A stretch of DNA of 64,000 bases. It comes from JAAFHB01 sp038236995 (GTDB taxonomy: Bacteria > Bacteroidota > Bacteroidia > Bacteroidales > Prolixibacteraceae). The notes under the pieces are model-generated. The model was not told the origin of the DNA. It searched no databases and worked only from the letters and a program-made list of their open reading frames with translations. This document shows, piece after piece, positions 54,681-63,496 of the stretch. The stretch is from assembly GCA_038236995.1 (NCBI GenBank), contig JBBRZE010000005.1:1-64000 (forward strand). The letters are read 5' to 3'. The stretch's first letter is position 1. Each line of letters starts with the position of its first letter. The translations under genes and the position numbers were made by a program.

Positions 54681-56294
54681 TTAACTTAGCCAAATATATA
54701 AGAATAAGGTAATTGAAGCGAGAATACCCCAATGTAACCGCCAGTCGGTGATTCCTTCGAACTTCGAAATGCCTTTGGAATAATTAATTGTTGTTTTAAC
54801 AAGTTTTTCGGGCGCTGTTTTTTCTGTAAAAGCCGAAACTGCAAATAAGATTCCTGTAATAAATATCTCAGCCCAAAGTCCGCGGTATCCAAAATTCAAG
54901 GTGAGTGGATGATGAAGAAATGGAAAAAGGTCTTTGCCGGCAACCGGTCCAATCAATTGGTCGATCACAAAGATTGTTGCAAATATAATTCCTACAACGA
55001 CTGAAACAGCCGCCCCTGTTAAAGTCACCTTCTTGCTCACTATACCGAAGAAAATTGCCGGAAAAACAGGAATAACGAGATAAGCAGTAATCGTTTGCAA
55101 GTATTTATAAAGTCCTTCTTCGTTTTTGTAAACCAGATAAGCGGCTCCAATACCCAAAAAGCTAACAATCAAAATAATGAAACGACCCAATCGCACTTGT
55201 TTCTTTTCCGGAATGTTAGGATGAAACTCGACAATAAAGTCACGAACGACGAGTGTTGAAACGGAATTTAAGACTGCAATCAGCGAAGTAACAAGTGCTG
55301 CCATTAATGAAGCCAAAAGCAGACCCCTCAATCCTGTGGGCAAGAGTTTATTTAATAGCAATACAAAGGTTTGTTTGGTCTCTTCTCCCTGTAATTCACC
55401 CGGGAACAAAGCAAAGGCAATTACTCCTGGCAATGCAAAAATAAAGATGGGCAGAAGCTTGAGTAAAGTGGCAAACATAGCTCCCCATCTTGCATTTTTC
55501 AGATCGGGTGCAGCAAGTATGCGCTGTACATTCACTTGATCGATACCCCAATAGAAAATTCCGGCGTAAAAAGCGGTGGCCAAAATTCCCCAGAATGGAT
55601 AAACCGGATCATCATAAGGCTTGGCAATCGTCATCATGTCGGGCACTTTTGTCATTAAGCCGTCCCATCCACCAACCTTGTCCAGACCGATAAAAAGCAT
55701 GATAGCTGAACCTCCGATCATAATAATCACCTGAATGGCATCGGTATAGGCGACTGCTGTAAATCCCCCGATCATCGTGAAAACTGCGACCGCCATTCCT
55801 ATGTAGAAAACTGTCGTCATTACATTCCATCCAAGGATGCTGTTCATCACAAGGGCGCCTGCAAACAACGTGAAAGCCAGTTTTGTCATGACGCTGATGA
55901 TCAGCATCAATCCTGAAAAGAAGGTTCGGGCTCGCCGGCTATAACGCAACTCAAGAAATTCGGGAATTGTGTAGATCTTATTCTTCATGTAATATGGGAA
56001 TAGTATCGCACACGCAAAACCCAAAGTGATGGCGCAAGTCAATTCGACAGAACCTGCTGAAAGTCCGTAGCGATACGAGTCTCCTGATAAACCGACCAAA
56101 TGCTCTGCCCCAATGTTGGTTGCAAACATGGATGCACCTACAACCGGCCATTTAATCGACCGGCCCCCCAGAAAAAAATTGGTGCTGTTTTGTCCGGCTT
56201 TTTTGAGATAAGCCATATACAGACCGAAAGAGAGGCTCCCGCCCATTACAACCGTCAGAATGATCCAGTCGAGAAAAGTTAGTGATAGCGTCAT
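54681..56294 (-). CDS. sodium/solute symporter (SSS family), probable sugar importer
   Basis: A 537-residue inner-membrane protein with about 14 predicted helices, of the SGLT-like sodium:solute symporter family. Signatures are FFLGGRSIKWPVVGASMFATNIGAEHLVGL, split here as NFFLGGRSIKWP and SMFATNIGAEHLVGLSGDSY, then TIPEFLELRYSRRARTFFS, GGFTAVAYTDAIQVIIM and YWGIDQVNVQRILAAPDLKNARWG. The last motif is typical of Bacteroidota sugar symporters. It lies 10 bases from both the AGE epimerase and DUF1080 genes. It probably imports a monosaccharide released by the GH92 or GH29 enzymes, such as mannose. Confidence 0.93.
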   Translation of the reverse strand: MTLSLTFLDWIILTVVMGGSLSFGLYMAYLKKAGQNSTNFFLGGRSIKWPVVGASMFATNIGAEHLVGLSGDSYRYGLSAGSVELTCAITLGFACAILFPYYMKNKIYTIPEFLELRYSRRARTFFSGLMLIISVMTKLAFTLFAGALVMNSILGWNVMTTVFYIGMAVAVFTMIGGFTAVAYTDAIQVIIMIGGSAIMLFIGLDKVGGWDGLMTKVPDMMTIAKPYDDPVYPFWGILATAFYAGIFYWGIDQVNVQRILAAPDLKNARWGAMFATLLKLLPIFIFALPGVIAFALFPGELQGEETKQTFVLLLNKLLPTGLRGLLLASLMAALVTSLIAVLNSVSTLVVRDFIVEFHPNIPEKKQVRLGRFIILIVSFLGIGAAYLVYKNEEGLYKYLQTITAYLVIPVFPAIFFGIVSKKVTLTGAAVSVVVGIIFATIFVIDQLIGPVAGKDLFPFLHHPLTLNFGYRGLWAEIFITGILFAVSAFTEKTAPEKLVKTTINYSKGISKFEGITDWRLHWGILASITLFLYIWLS

Positions 56295-56304
56295 TGCAGA
56301 ATAG

Positions 56305-57579
56305 TTAGTTTAATTTAGCCTCTATTATATCCAATCTGCGGATGCTTTGAATCATTGCCCTGACCGTATGATAATTGATTTTCCAGGAATGGCCCATGTG
56401 TGTCCATATCGGATCACCTTTACGCGAAAGAAGCGGATACCACTCCCCAACACCTTTATTGACCACTTTGTCGAGAACAAAACGATGGACGTTTTTATAC
56501 GAATTCCAATATTTTTCATCCTCAAAAAGGATAACCGCATCGAGCAGTCCAATCAACACCTCTGCCTGTTGCCAGAACTCTTTTTCCTTATCGTAGACAC
56601 CGCCGGAGTGAGGACCTTCGACAAAAACGCCCCCAAATTCTTCATCAATTCCATTATCAATGGTGTGATCGAAAATAATACGGAATAAGTCAGAATAGGA
56701 TTTAGAGTCAATTTTCAGGATTTTAAGCGCATGGATCAGCAAGTGGGCAAATTCAGCATTGTGCCCGTAACAGGTGTTGTCGGTTGCATTCCCTTTCTGT
56801 CCTTCTTCAGAGAACCGGTCCCATCCCCAGATGATATCGAATTTTATTTGAGGTGCAACGGTCCAGTCTTTAAAAAATTGGGGAATACCCGTTTTATAAA
56901 CCGGATGTATAATCCGGTGGATCAGCAGATCAATATCTTCGAGCAACTTCCGGCGGTGAACATCCTGGCCGGTACATTCATAAAGTGTTGTATATGCCTC
57001 CATCAAATGCATATGGACATCCAGCGTTTTCCGGTCTCCGCCCTGACTGCCAGGTCCGCATAGTGTCCAGTCGCGGTGAAACATCTCCCAGTAACCGCCA
57101 TACATCGTATCGGCACAATATTTCTGGAGCAGGTCGAATACCTTTTCCGCGTATTCAATTCCACGCCGGTCACCTGTTGCAAGTGTATATTCGCTAAGGG
57201 AATAGATCGCAAAGCTATGGCCATAGATAATCTTCTGATCGATTTTTACATTTCCTTTGCGGTCCATCATCCAATAGAAGCCACCAAATTCCTTGTCCCA
57301 CATTTTATCGATCAGAAAATCGACACCATGACTGGCCATTGCAGCATATGCTCCGCCGCCATAACCTGCACGATGGGCAGAGGAGATCGTATAAAGACAA
57401 CGGGTCTGTGCAATCAGTGACTTTTCATCTTCACCTGTGTCGTTTCCGTCTTTGTCAAAATGAGTTATGAAACCCCCATTTGTTTTGTCAATCATCCGGG
57501 TAGTCCAGAAGGGCAATAGTTCGTTGACAAGGTGGTTTTCTGCTTCCTGCTTTAATGTTAGTACTTCATTTTTGTTCAT
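56305..57579 (-). CDS. AGE-family sugar 2-epimerase
   Basis: A 424-residue cytoplasmic (alpha/alpha)6-barrel protein of the N-acylglucosamine 2-epimerase family, which also contains cellobiose 2-epimerase, mannose 2-epimerase and mannose isomerase. Motifs include LLPFWTTRMIDKTNGGFITH, SLIAQTRCLYTISSAHRAGY, GGFYWMMDRKGNVK, IYGHSFAIYSLSEY, DVHMHLMEAYT, CYGHNAEFAHLL, EFWQQAEVLIGLLDA and GHSWKINYHTVRAM. Several conserved His and Glu residues therein are the likely catalytic groups. Length matches cellobiose/mannose epimerases. The adjoining symporter and kinase make a monosaccharide such as mannose the probable substrate, but specificity is not proven. Confidence 0.9.
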   Translation of the reverse strand: MNKNEVLTLKQEAENHLVNELLPFWTTRMIDKTNGGFITHFDKDGNDTGEDEKSLIAQTRCLYTISSAHRAGYGGGAYAAMASHGVDFLIDKMWDKEFGGFYWMMDRKGNVKIDQKIIYGHSFAIYSLSEYTLATGDRRGIEYAEKVFDLLQKYCADTMYGGYWEMFHRDWTLCGPGSQGGDRKTLDVHMHLMEAYTTLYECTGQDVHRRKLLEDIDLLIHRIIHPVYKTGIPQFFKDWTVAPQIKFDIIWGWDRFSEEGQKGNATDNTCYGHNAEFAHLLIHALKILKIDSKSYSDLFRIIFDHTIDNGIDEEFGGVFVEGPHSGGVYDKEKEFWQQAEVLIGLLDAVILFEDEKYWNSYKNVHRFVLDKVVNKGVGEWYPLLSRKGDPIWTHMGHSWKINYHTVRAMIQSIRRLDIIEAKLN

Positions 57580-57610
57580 GGTAATATGGTATTAGTTTGA
57601 AATTTCGTTT

Positions 57611-57906
57611 TGCGGCGCATAGATCAGTAGAGTTTTGTATTGCCTTCCCAGATGCGCCTTTTTCTGTCGTTTAGTTGTTTCCCCGGGTTGCGCTCGCTTC
57701 GTTCGCTCACCCGGGGTTATTAATATTTGACCCTTTCAGGGTCGGTTTACGCTACTTCTTTTCCTCTTTTATGCGGTGCATAGATCAGAAAAGTTTCATA
57801 TAATCTTTACAGATACGCCTATTTTTGCCGTTTAGTTCTTCCCCCTGGGTTACGCTCACTTGGTTCGCTCACCCGGGGTTATTAATATTTGACCCTTTCA
57901 GGGTCG
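57611..57906. repeat. two direct copies of a REP-like palindromic repeat
   Basis: Two copies of about 134 bp, 57611-57744 and 57772-57906, are separated by 27 bases. Each contains a GC-rich stem-loop ending acccgggg. In copy 1, ccccgggt (57681-57688) pairs with acccgggg (57709-57716). A second small hairpin, gaccctttcagggtc, follows (57729-57743 in copy 1). They occupy the 378-base gap between the AGE and DHS-like genes, which otherwise holds no gene. This resembles REP elements mobilised by tyrosine transposases, but no such transposase is in the window. Confidence 0.8.
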
Positions 57907-57957
57907 TTTATCTGTCAATACTAAGTCTATAAAAATCTGTTTCTCATCTTCTCTCCC

Positions 57958-59085
57958 TCATGCCCTCTCCCCATCATTCAACTCCGTCAGCTTCTGATAG
58001 ATTGCCAGCAAAAAATCGCGGTTATCAGCCGTCAGGTAATCCATTTCGCCACCCATTCGCTGGAAAGTCTTGCAGTAACGAAGGTAATAGGCTGGGTTAT
58101 CCATTGGCGGTTCCCCTTTTGCCTGCCAGTCCCAATCCGATTTTGCGAGATCGACAATCAGCATGTAGTGATGATCGATATGACCATTTTTCTGTATGAT
58201 CAGGTTCTGTGACATCGAAAGTGCTTTTTCAAAAATCATGGGTGACATAACTGCCGATCCGATCGACATATATACACCATAATCAAGATTGCTGACGCTC
58301 TTTGCAAAACTCAGGAAATCGTTCTGAGCAACCCTTCCAATCGCCGCCCCGTGATTCATCGGATGGTTATAGATAATGTCGTGACCAAACATTGGATGCC
58401 CTGTAAAAGGGATCCCCAATTCAAAGGCTTTTGCCTGTACCGAATATCTTTTAAACGGATGGGGAATAGGCATGAAACCGGGTTTCAGGTTGAATTTCTG
58501 AATAACCCCGGAGAGATCGGCTGCAGCCGCTGCAAGGTCTGCATTGGTTTTAATATTATTGACGACCTCATCTTGCAGAAATGAAATTTCGGGGATCATT
58601 AACCCTTCGAGAGCGATCATTTTACCGACCGATTCACCGTAGCCCAAACCTTCGTAGGCGCCAACAATAAGGGCAAGGTTGATATTGAAACCGGTATGGT
58701 CCCAGATTCCAAACTGTCCGAGTTCGACATTCTCACGAACATCTTCGCTCGATTTTCCCTGAAAGGCAAACTCCCAGTCGTGAATTATGCCAGCTCCATT
58801 TGTTGAAAGATGGGTGACCCAGCCCTCTTCTATCAGGGCGATCAACGTGGGAGCCATCCCGTTTTTTATCGTATGCGCGCCAAAAGTGAGCATTACCGAT
58901 CGCTGCTGTTGACGTGCCTGCCTGATACGACCTGCCGTTTTTTCGATGAGCATTTGCCCCAACTCCGAAAGATGTGCAGGCTTTTGTTTTACAGGGATAT
59001 GGTCGTTTTCGATATAAACCTTGTTTTTCCTATCACTCAGTTTTTTGATAGCAAGCTGATCCCTGTCTAATTTTGGGTATGGCAT
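57958..59085 (-). CDS. deoxyhypusine-synthase-like protein, function unknown
   Basis: A 375-residue cytoplasmic protein. The stretch VMLTFGAHTIKNGMAPTLI followed by VTHLSTNGAGIIHDWEFAF (residues 91-109) resembles the NAD-binding core of deoxyhypusine synthase. IPFTGHPMFGHDI and a glycine/serine-rich SIGSAVMSPMIFEKAL correspond to later DHS-like blocks. The canonical catalytic-lysine motif (WGK) is not evident; DWDWQAKGEPP is the nearest candidate. Bacteria generally lack hypusine, so another NAD-linked reaction is likely. It lies 3 bases after the PfkB-HAD gene, indicating tight coupling and a possible role in the same sugar pathway. Confidence 0.65.
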   Translation of the reverse strand: MPYPKLDRDQLAIKKLSDRKNKVYIENDHIPVKQKPAHLSELGQMLIEKTAGRIRQARQQQRSVMLTFGAHTIKNGMAPTLIALIEEGWVTHLSTNGAGIIHDWEFAFQGKSSEDVRENVELGQFGIWDHTGFNINLALIVGAYEGLGYGESVGKMIALEGLMIPEISFLQDEVVNNIKTNADLAAAAADLSGVIQKFNLKPGFMPIPHPFKRYSVQAKAFELGIPFTGHPMFGHDIIYNHPMNHGAAIGRVAQNDFLSFAKSVSNLDYGVYMSIGSAVMSPMIFEKALSMSQNLIIQKNGHIDHHYMLIVDLAKSDWDWQAKGEPPMDNPAYYLRYCKTFQRMGGEMDYLTADNRDFLLAIYQKLTELNDGERA

Positions 59086-59088
59086 TTT

Positions 59089-60993
59089 CTAAAGATTAAT
59101 ATTTAACAAGCTTAACAACTGTGGGATTTGCGAAAAATCGGGAACAATGATATCTGCACCCGCTTTAATCAACCGGGTACGCTTATTATCGTTCAGGCCA
59201 TAGCGCCGCAGTTCATTACTCGCAACACCGATTGCAATTCCATCCCTTTTCTTCGTTTCGCGCATTTCGACGGGACCATCACCAAAAGTTGCAATGATTC
59301 CAAATGCTGATTCACCGATCGAATCTAGGATACGGTCAAGGACAATTTTCTTGGCCTCCTTCGTAATATCACCAACAGCGCCATAAATTCGCCCTTCGAA
59401 CAAGTGATCGTATCCCAAAACGCGGGCTTCGCTTTTAACATCCGCCTCATCGGTGCCGCTGGCCAGGTACAGTTTTACGCCGGCATCATGTAGTTTCTGA
59501 AGAAACGGAACCGCATTTTTCAAGGTAAAATCTTCCAATGAAAGTTCTCCCTTTAAGAATTTTTCTTTGCGAACTTTGACCATGATCAGCAACTCGTCGT
59601 TGTAGATTTGTTTGTATCCAAATTCGTCGAGTATTTTATCTTCGGGAACGCAGCCAAACTCCCGGATCAGTTCAATGAGACCTTTCATCTGAACAAGCGT
59701 CTGAATGCCAGTGGTTTTGTCGATAAATTCATCTGATCTTGCTTTAACCTTCTGATATAATGATTCGTCTGCATCAAGGAATTTATCGCCCAAAATAGCT
59801 TTGATCATCATCGGCCCCATGATTAGTTCCCAACCTTCGCGCAGGGTTGAAATGGTTCCGTCGTGATCGAAGATAGCATGTTTGATCTGTGGTTTCTCTT
59901 TCCATTTAGTGATGATTTCGATTTCAGTTTCCGGCAGATAGTTGGCATGTCGTTTATCTTCAGCTAATTCAGAGGCAAATATAAAATCAGGATCTGCCCC
60001 TATTCCGAGGATTTCTTCGGGAGTCGCCGTACCTGTCTGGAATAACTTCTGAACTGTAACACCGGCCACAAAAGATCCAATTTGTGCAGCAGTCTCCATA
60101 TCGTAACCAGCTGCCAGCGAAGAGGCAGCTCCGGCAAGATAACTATCGCCGGCTCCGACTGTATCCACTTTCGACAGGATCATAAGTCCTGGTATTTCTG
60201 AAATACCAGTCTCGTCAATTGTGAGGGAACCCTTGCTTCCCCGGGTGATAAAAAGTGGTTTTTGGTAGCGTTTATACAATTCTTTGGCCGATGATACGAC
60301 TTCGGAGTAGAGAACCACATCATCCGGTTTTTTTGTATGACCGCACAACCTTGCAGCTTCTGTATCATTCATTTTGCGAATGGCACCTGTGTAATAATCG
60401 TTGAAGTTACGGCTGTCGACAATAAAGGTTTTTTCAGGAAATTGATGTATCACTTCCACCAATCGCTTTTTAAAGTAATCGGTATGAATTCCGGAAGGAA
60501 CCTGCTGGTTGATGATGACGACATCCACTTCAGGAATTTCCCGGATCAGGATCTCAATTAAACGATCGGCAGTCTCTTTTGATAAATAATTGTAATTTCC
60601 AAAGTCAACACGATTTAACTCTGTATCATTGATATAAGGTTTTGCATAGGCATGAGTGTACCAGTTCTCCTCCTGAATCAGCAGATTTTCAGGTTGAATG
60701 CCTGTCTCTTTCATGATCCGGACCATTTCGGCTCCGAAAGGATCTGTCCCGATCACGCCAAATGCACGGATATCCTTGATCTTCATTGCCGCGAGGTTGT
60801 TGGTCACATTGCCAGCTCCGCCGAGCGAATAACGTTGTTGTGCGACGGGTCGCGTAGCCTGATTGGTCTCAACCGAGATTTCACTCATCGCCTCGTCGAT
60901 AAACCAATAGGCATCGAGGCAGAAATCGCCCAATACCGCAATCTTTACAGCAACTATATCATTCAGGATCTTTTGCAATTTCTCTTTTTTCAT
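59089..60993 (-). CDS. PfkB-family sugar kinase fused to a HAD phosphatase domain
   Basis: A 634-residue cytoplasmic fusion. Residues about 10-340 are a ribokinase/PfkB kinase most like heptose-7-phosphate kinase (RfaE1 type): IAVLGDFCLDAYWFID, SLGGAGNVTNNLAAMKI and VDTVGAGDSYLAGAASSLAAG with catalytic Asp283. Residues about 370-630 are a HAD hydrolase: FDHDGTISTLREGWE (nucleophile Asp376), YLASGTDEADVKSEA and FGDGPVEMRETKKRDG. The linker is about 30 residues. A kinase joined to a phosphatase may convert a sugar 1- or bis-phosphate intermediate. The actual substrate is unknown. It precedes the DHS-like gene by 3 bases. Confidence 0.85.
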   Translation of the reverse strand: MKKEKLQKILNDIVAVKIAVLGDFCLDAYWFIDEAMSEISVETNQATRPVAQQRYSLGGAGNVTNNLAAMKIKDIRAFGVIGTDPFGAEMVRIMKETGIQPENLLIQEENWYTHAYAKPYINDTELNRVDFGNYNYLSKETADRLIEILIREIPEVDVVIINQQVPSGIHTDYFKKRLVEVIHQFPEKTFIVDSRNFNDYYTGAIRKMNDTEAARLCGHTKKPDDVVLYSEVVSSAKELYKRYQKPLFITRGSKGSLTIDETGISEIPGLMILSKVDTVGAGDSYLAGAASSLAAGYDMETAAQIGSFVAGVTVQKLFQTGTATPEEILGIGADPDFIFASELAEDKRHANYLPETEIEIITKWKEKPQIKHAIFDHDGTISTLREGWELIMGPMMIKAILGDKFLDADESLYQKVKARSDEFIDKTTGIQTLVQMKGLIELIREFGCVPEDKILDEFGYKQIYNDELLIMVKVRKEKFLKGELSLEDFTLKNAVPFLQKLHDAGVKLYLASGTDEADVKSEARVLGYDHLFEGRIYGAVGDITKEAKKIVLDRILDSIGESAFGIIATFGDGPVEMRETKKRDGIAIGVASNELRRYGLNDNKRTRLIKAGADIIVPDFSQIPQLLSLLNINL

Positions 60994-61019
60994 TTGTATG
61001 TGCTTAAACGTTATTAATT

Positions 61020-61105
61020 ATCATGGTATTATTTACTAATTCTCATGATATATACTTGTTGTTTATTTACTTGAGTCTTTTCAATATTGACTTTACTTGA
61101 GTCTT
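61020..61105. promoter_or_regulatory. candidate regulatory region upstream of the PfkB-HAD gene
   Basis: An exact 14-bp direct repeat, tttacttgagtctt, occurs at 61066-61079 and 61092-61105, 26 bases apart. Downstream (in the minus-strand sense), atcatg (61020-61025) and catgat (61044-61049) form an inverted repeat. This 149-base gap separates GH92 from the sugar-metabolism genes and could contain a promoter with operators. No exact -7 consensus is seen. Confidence 0.4.
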
Positions 61106-61142
61106 GATACTTTGAAACAAAAGGTGTATAAAAGCCATCAAC

Positions 61143-63464
61143 TTAATTTGTCATTGATGGTGGAGCGACTTCTTTTCCACTGCCCCAACTCTTATTCGGT
61201 TGGGGGCCCATTATGAAAATGAGTGTTCCACCGCTTTTGATATCAGCATAGTCGAACCATGGTTTGTTTAAAGGCTTGCCATTTAAGGTCGCAGATTGAA
61301 TGTATTTGTTCGCTTTGGAGTTATTTCTGGCCTCGATAACCAGCTGTTTGCCATTATTGTAAATTTTATCAAGGTGAATTGTAACTTTGCTGAATTCAGG
61401 ACTTCCGATGGAATAGATGTTTTGGCCGGGAGCAACAGGGTAGAAACCCATAGCACTTAGTACATACCATGCAGACATCTGTCCCATATCCTCATTGCCG
61501 CATAACCCGGCAGGTCCTTCATGATATAAGCTATCCATCACATTTCTGGCCATGGCCTGAGTTTTCCATGGAGCACCCGCGTAGTTGTAAAGGTAAAGTG
61601 TATGATGACTAGGTTCATTTCCATGTGCATATTGCCCGATCAATCCTGTAACATCCGAAACCGTACTGTGAATATCGGAACTCGTTGTAAAGAGAGAATC
61701 CAGTTTTTTAACAAAGTTCTCTCTTCCACCTTCCAGGTTAATCAAACCCTGCACATCATGAGGAACAAACCACGTATACTGCCAGGCATTTGCTTCTGTA
61801 TAATGCCGGTTATTCCCCTGCCCGATGAATTTTGGGTCAAATGGTGCAAGCCATTCACCGTTACTGTTTTTCGGCCGGGCAAATCCGGTAGATGTGTCTA
61901 TTATATTATTGTAGTTAGCGGCTCTCTTCATAAACATTTCGTAGTCGGCCGTTTTGCCAAGTACTTTTGCCAGCTGGGCTACACACCAGTCATTATAAGC
62001 ATATTCCAAAGTTCTGGATACAGATTCCCGGACCTTGTCGTAAGGCACATATCCATATTTCAGGTAATCAGCCAGGCCAACACGACCTCTGGAACGATGA
62101 TCGGATGGAGGCGTTTCCATCGCATTTTTTTTCACAGCTTCGTAAGCTTTCTCTGCATCGAAATTTTTGATCCCTTTCTTCAATGCATCTAAGATTACAA
62201 CTACCGGATGGTCACCGATCATATCATTGGTGTAACTGTTTCCAAACTGCTGTGGCGTTGGCATCCAGCCACCTTGTTCGTACTGGGCAATCATCGTGTT
62301 GATTACATCATTGGTTCTTTCCGGATTTATCAATGTAAGCAGCGGCATTTCAGCCCTGAAGGTGTCCCAAAGTGAGAAGCAGCTGCGATAGGTAAAGTCT
62401 TTTGCAGTGTGAACCTCATTATCCAGCCCCATATATTTTCCATCCACATCGCCGAAAGTTGCCGGGAATAACAGCGAATGGTAAAGTGCTGTATAGAATG
62501 TAACCAGTTTTTGCTTGTTGTAGGTTTCATCAGTTCCTTTGTCCATTGCTACTTCAATCTTTTCCAAAGCCTTGTCCCATGTCATTTTTGCATCGTCCTT
62601 AACACGGTCGAACTCCCACTTCGGAATTTCGGTATCTAAATTCAGACGTGCTTGTTCAATACTTGTGTAAGAGATCCCCACTTTTACTTCAACAACTTCA
62701 TTTTCAGAGGTGACATAATCAATATATGCCCCGATGTTAGTTCCTGATTCTTCATTCGATCCGGGTTTAATATTGTTTTTAGCCCATGTTCCGGATGAAC
62801 TAAATGGTTTGCTGAACTTTGCGCAGAAGTATACGTTTTGTTTTTTTACAAATCCGTTTGAAGCCCTGTGACCCTCAATTTCGGTATTGTTCACAATCTT
62901 AACCTGGGCGTCTGTACATTTATCGCCGATACCATGTTCCATATCTATCAGAATATGTGATGCTTCTGATTTAGGAAATGTATACCTGTGAAATCCGGCC
63001 CGTTCCGAAACGGTCAGTTCGGCCTTGATCCTGTAATCTTTTAAGTTTACGGAATAATATCCAGGCGATGCTTTCTCATCCTGATGTGAAAATTTTGATC
63101 GGTATCCTTCACCCGGATTCTCTTTTGTTCCGGGTTCAACTTTGAGCTTACCTGTTGTTGGCATCAGGAGAATATCACCCCAGTCTCCGGCCCCCATTCC
63201 GCTTCGATGTAAATGACTAAAGCCCATTATGGTGCTGTCGCTGTAATGGTATCCGGAACACCAGTCCCATCCTTTAATTCCGGTATCCGGGCCCAGCTGA
63301 ACCAATCCGCCCGGTAGCGCGGCACCAGGAAATGTATGCCCATGATCAGCCGTTCCGATGAACGGATCTACATAATCGGTCGGATTTATGCCGGCAAAGC
63401 TTGTTCCGAATATACCGGAAATAGAAAGTACGATGAGTACAATTGATTTGCGATTCTTGAACAT
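61143..63464 (-). CDS. GH92 alpha-mannosidase, canonical subtype
   Basis: A 773-residue exported enzyme with a signal peptide of about 24 residues. Canonical GH92 motifs are present: YVDPFIGTADHGHTFPGAAL, GWDWCSGYHYSDSTIMGFSH, HRSGMGAGDWGDILLMPTTG, FSLWDTFRAEMPLLTL, GWMPTPQQFGNSYTNDMIGDH, YTEANAWQYTWFVPHDVQGL and GNEDMGQMSAWYVLSAMGFY with the acidic catalytic Glu. The C-terminal PWFDYADIKSGGTLIFIMG is also typical. It should release mannose from alpha-mannosides such as N-glycans or mannan in the periplasm. It precedes the PfkB-HAD gene by 149 bases and follows the partial glycosidase-like gene by 32. Confidence 0.95.
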   Translation of the reverse strand: MFKNRKSIVLIVLSISGIFGTSFAGINPTDYVDPFIGTADHGHTFPGAALPGGLVQLGPDTGIKGWDWCSGYHYSDSTIMGFSHLHRSGMGAGDWGDILLMPTTGKLKVEPGTKENPGEGYRSKFSHQDEKASPGYYSVNLKDYRIKAELTVSERAGFHRYTFPKSEASHILIDMEHGIGDKCTDAQVKIVNNTEIEGHRASNGFVKKQNVYFCAKFSKPFSSSGTWAKNNIKPGSNEESGTNIGAYIDYVTSENEVVEVKVGISYTSIEQARLNLDTEIPKWEFDRVKDDAKMTWDKALEKIEVAMDKGTDETYNKQKLVTFYTALYHSLLFPATFGDVDGKYMGLDNEVHTAKDFTYRSCFSLWDTFRAEMPLLTLINPERTNDVINTMIAQYEQGGWMPTPQQFGNSYTNDMIGDHPVVVILDALKKGIKNFDAEKAYEAVKKNAMETPPSDHRSRGRVGLADYLKYGYVPYDKVRESVSRTLEYAYNDWCVAQLAKVLGKTADYEMFMKRAANYNNIIDTSTGFARPKNSNGEWLAPFDPKFIGQGNNRHYTEANAWQYTWFVPHDVQGLINLEGGRENFVKKLDSLFTTSSDIHSTVSDVTGLIGQYAHGNEPSHHTLYLYNYAGAPWKTQAMARNVMDSLYHEGPAGLCGNEDMGQMSAWYVLSAMGFYPVAPGQNIYSIGSPEFSKVTIHLDKIYNNGKQLVIEARNNSKANKYIQSATLNGKPLNKPWFDYADIKSGGTLIFIMGPQPNKSWGSGKEVAPPSMTN

Positions 63465-63496
63465 TTTAATGCTTTTTTAAATTAATTATCTGATAT

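Noticed and set aside
57611..57906. Insertion sequence or group II intron
   Set aside because: Copies are only about 134 bp and non-coding, with no reverse transcriptase or transposase; a REP-like element fits better.
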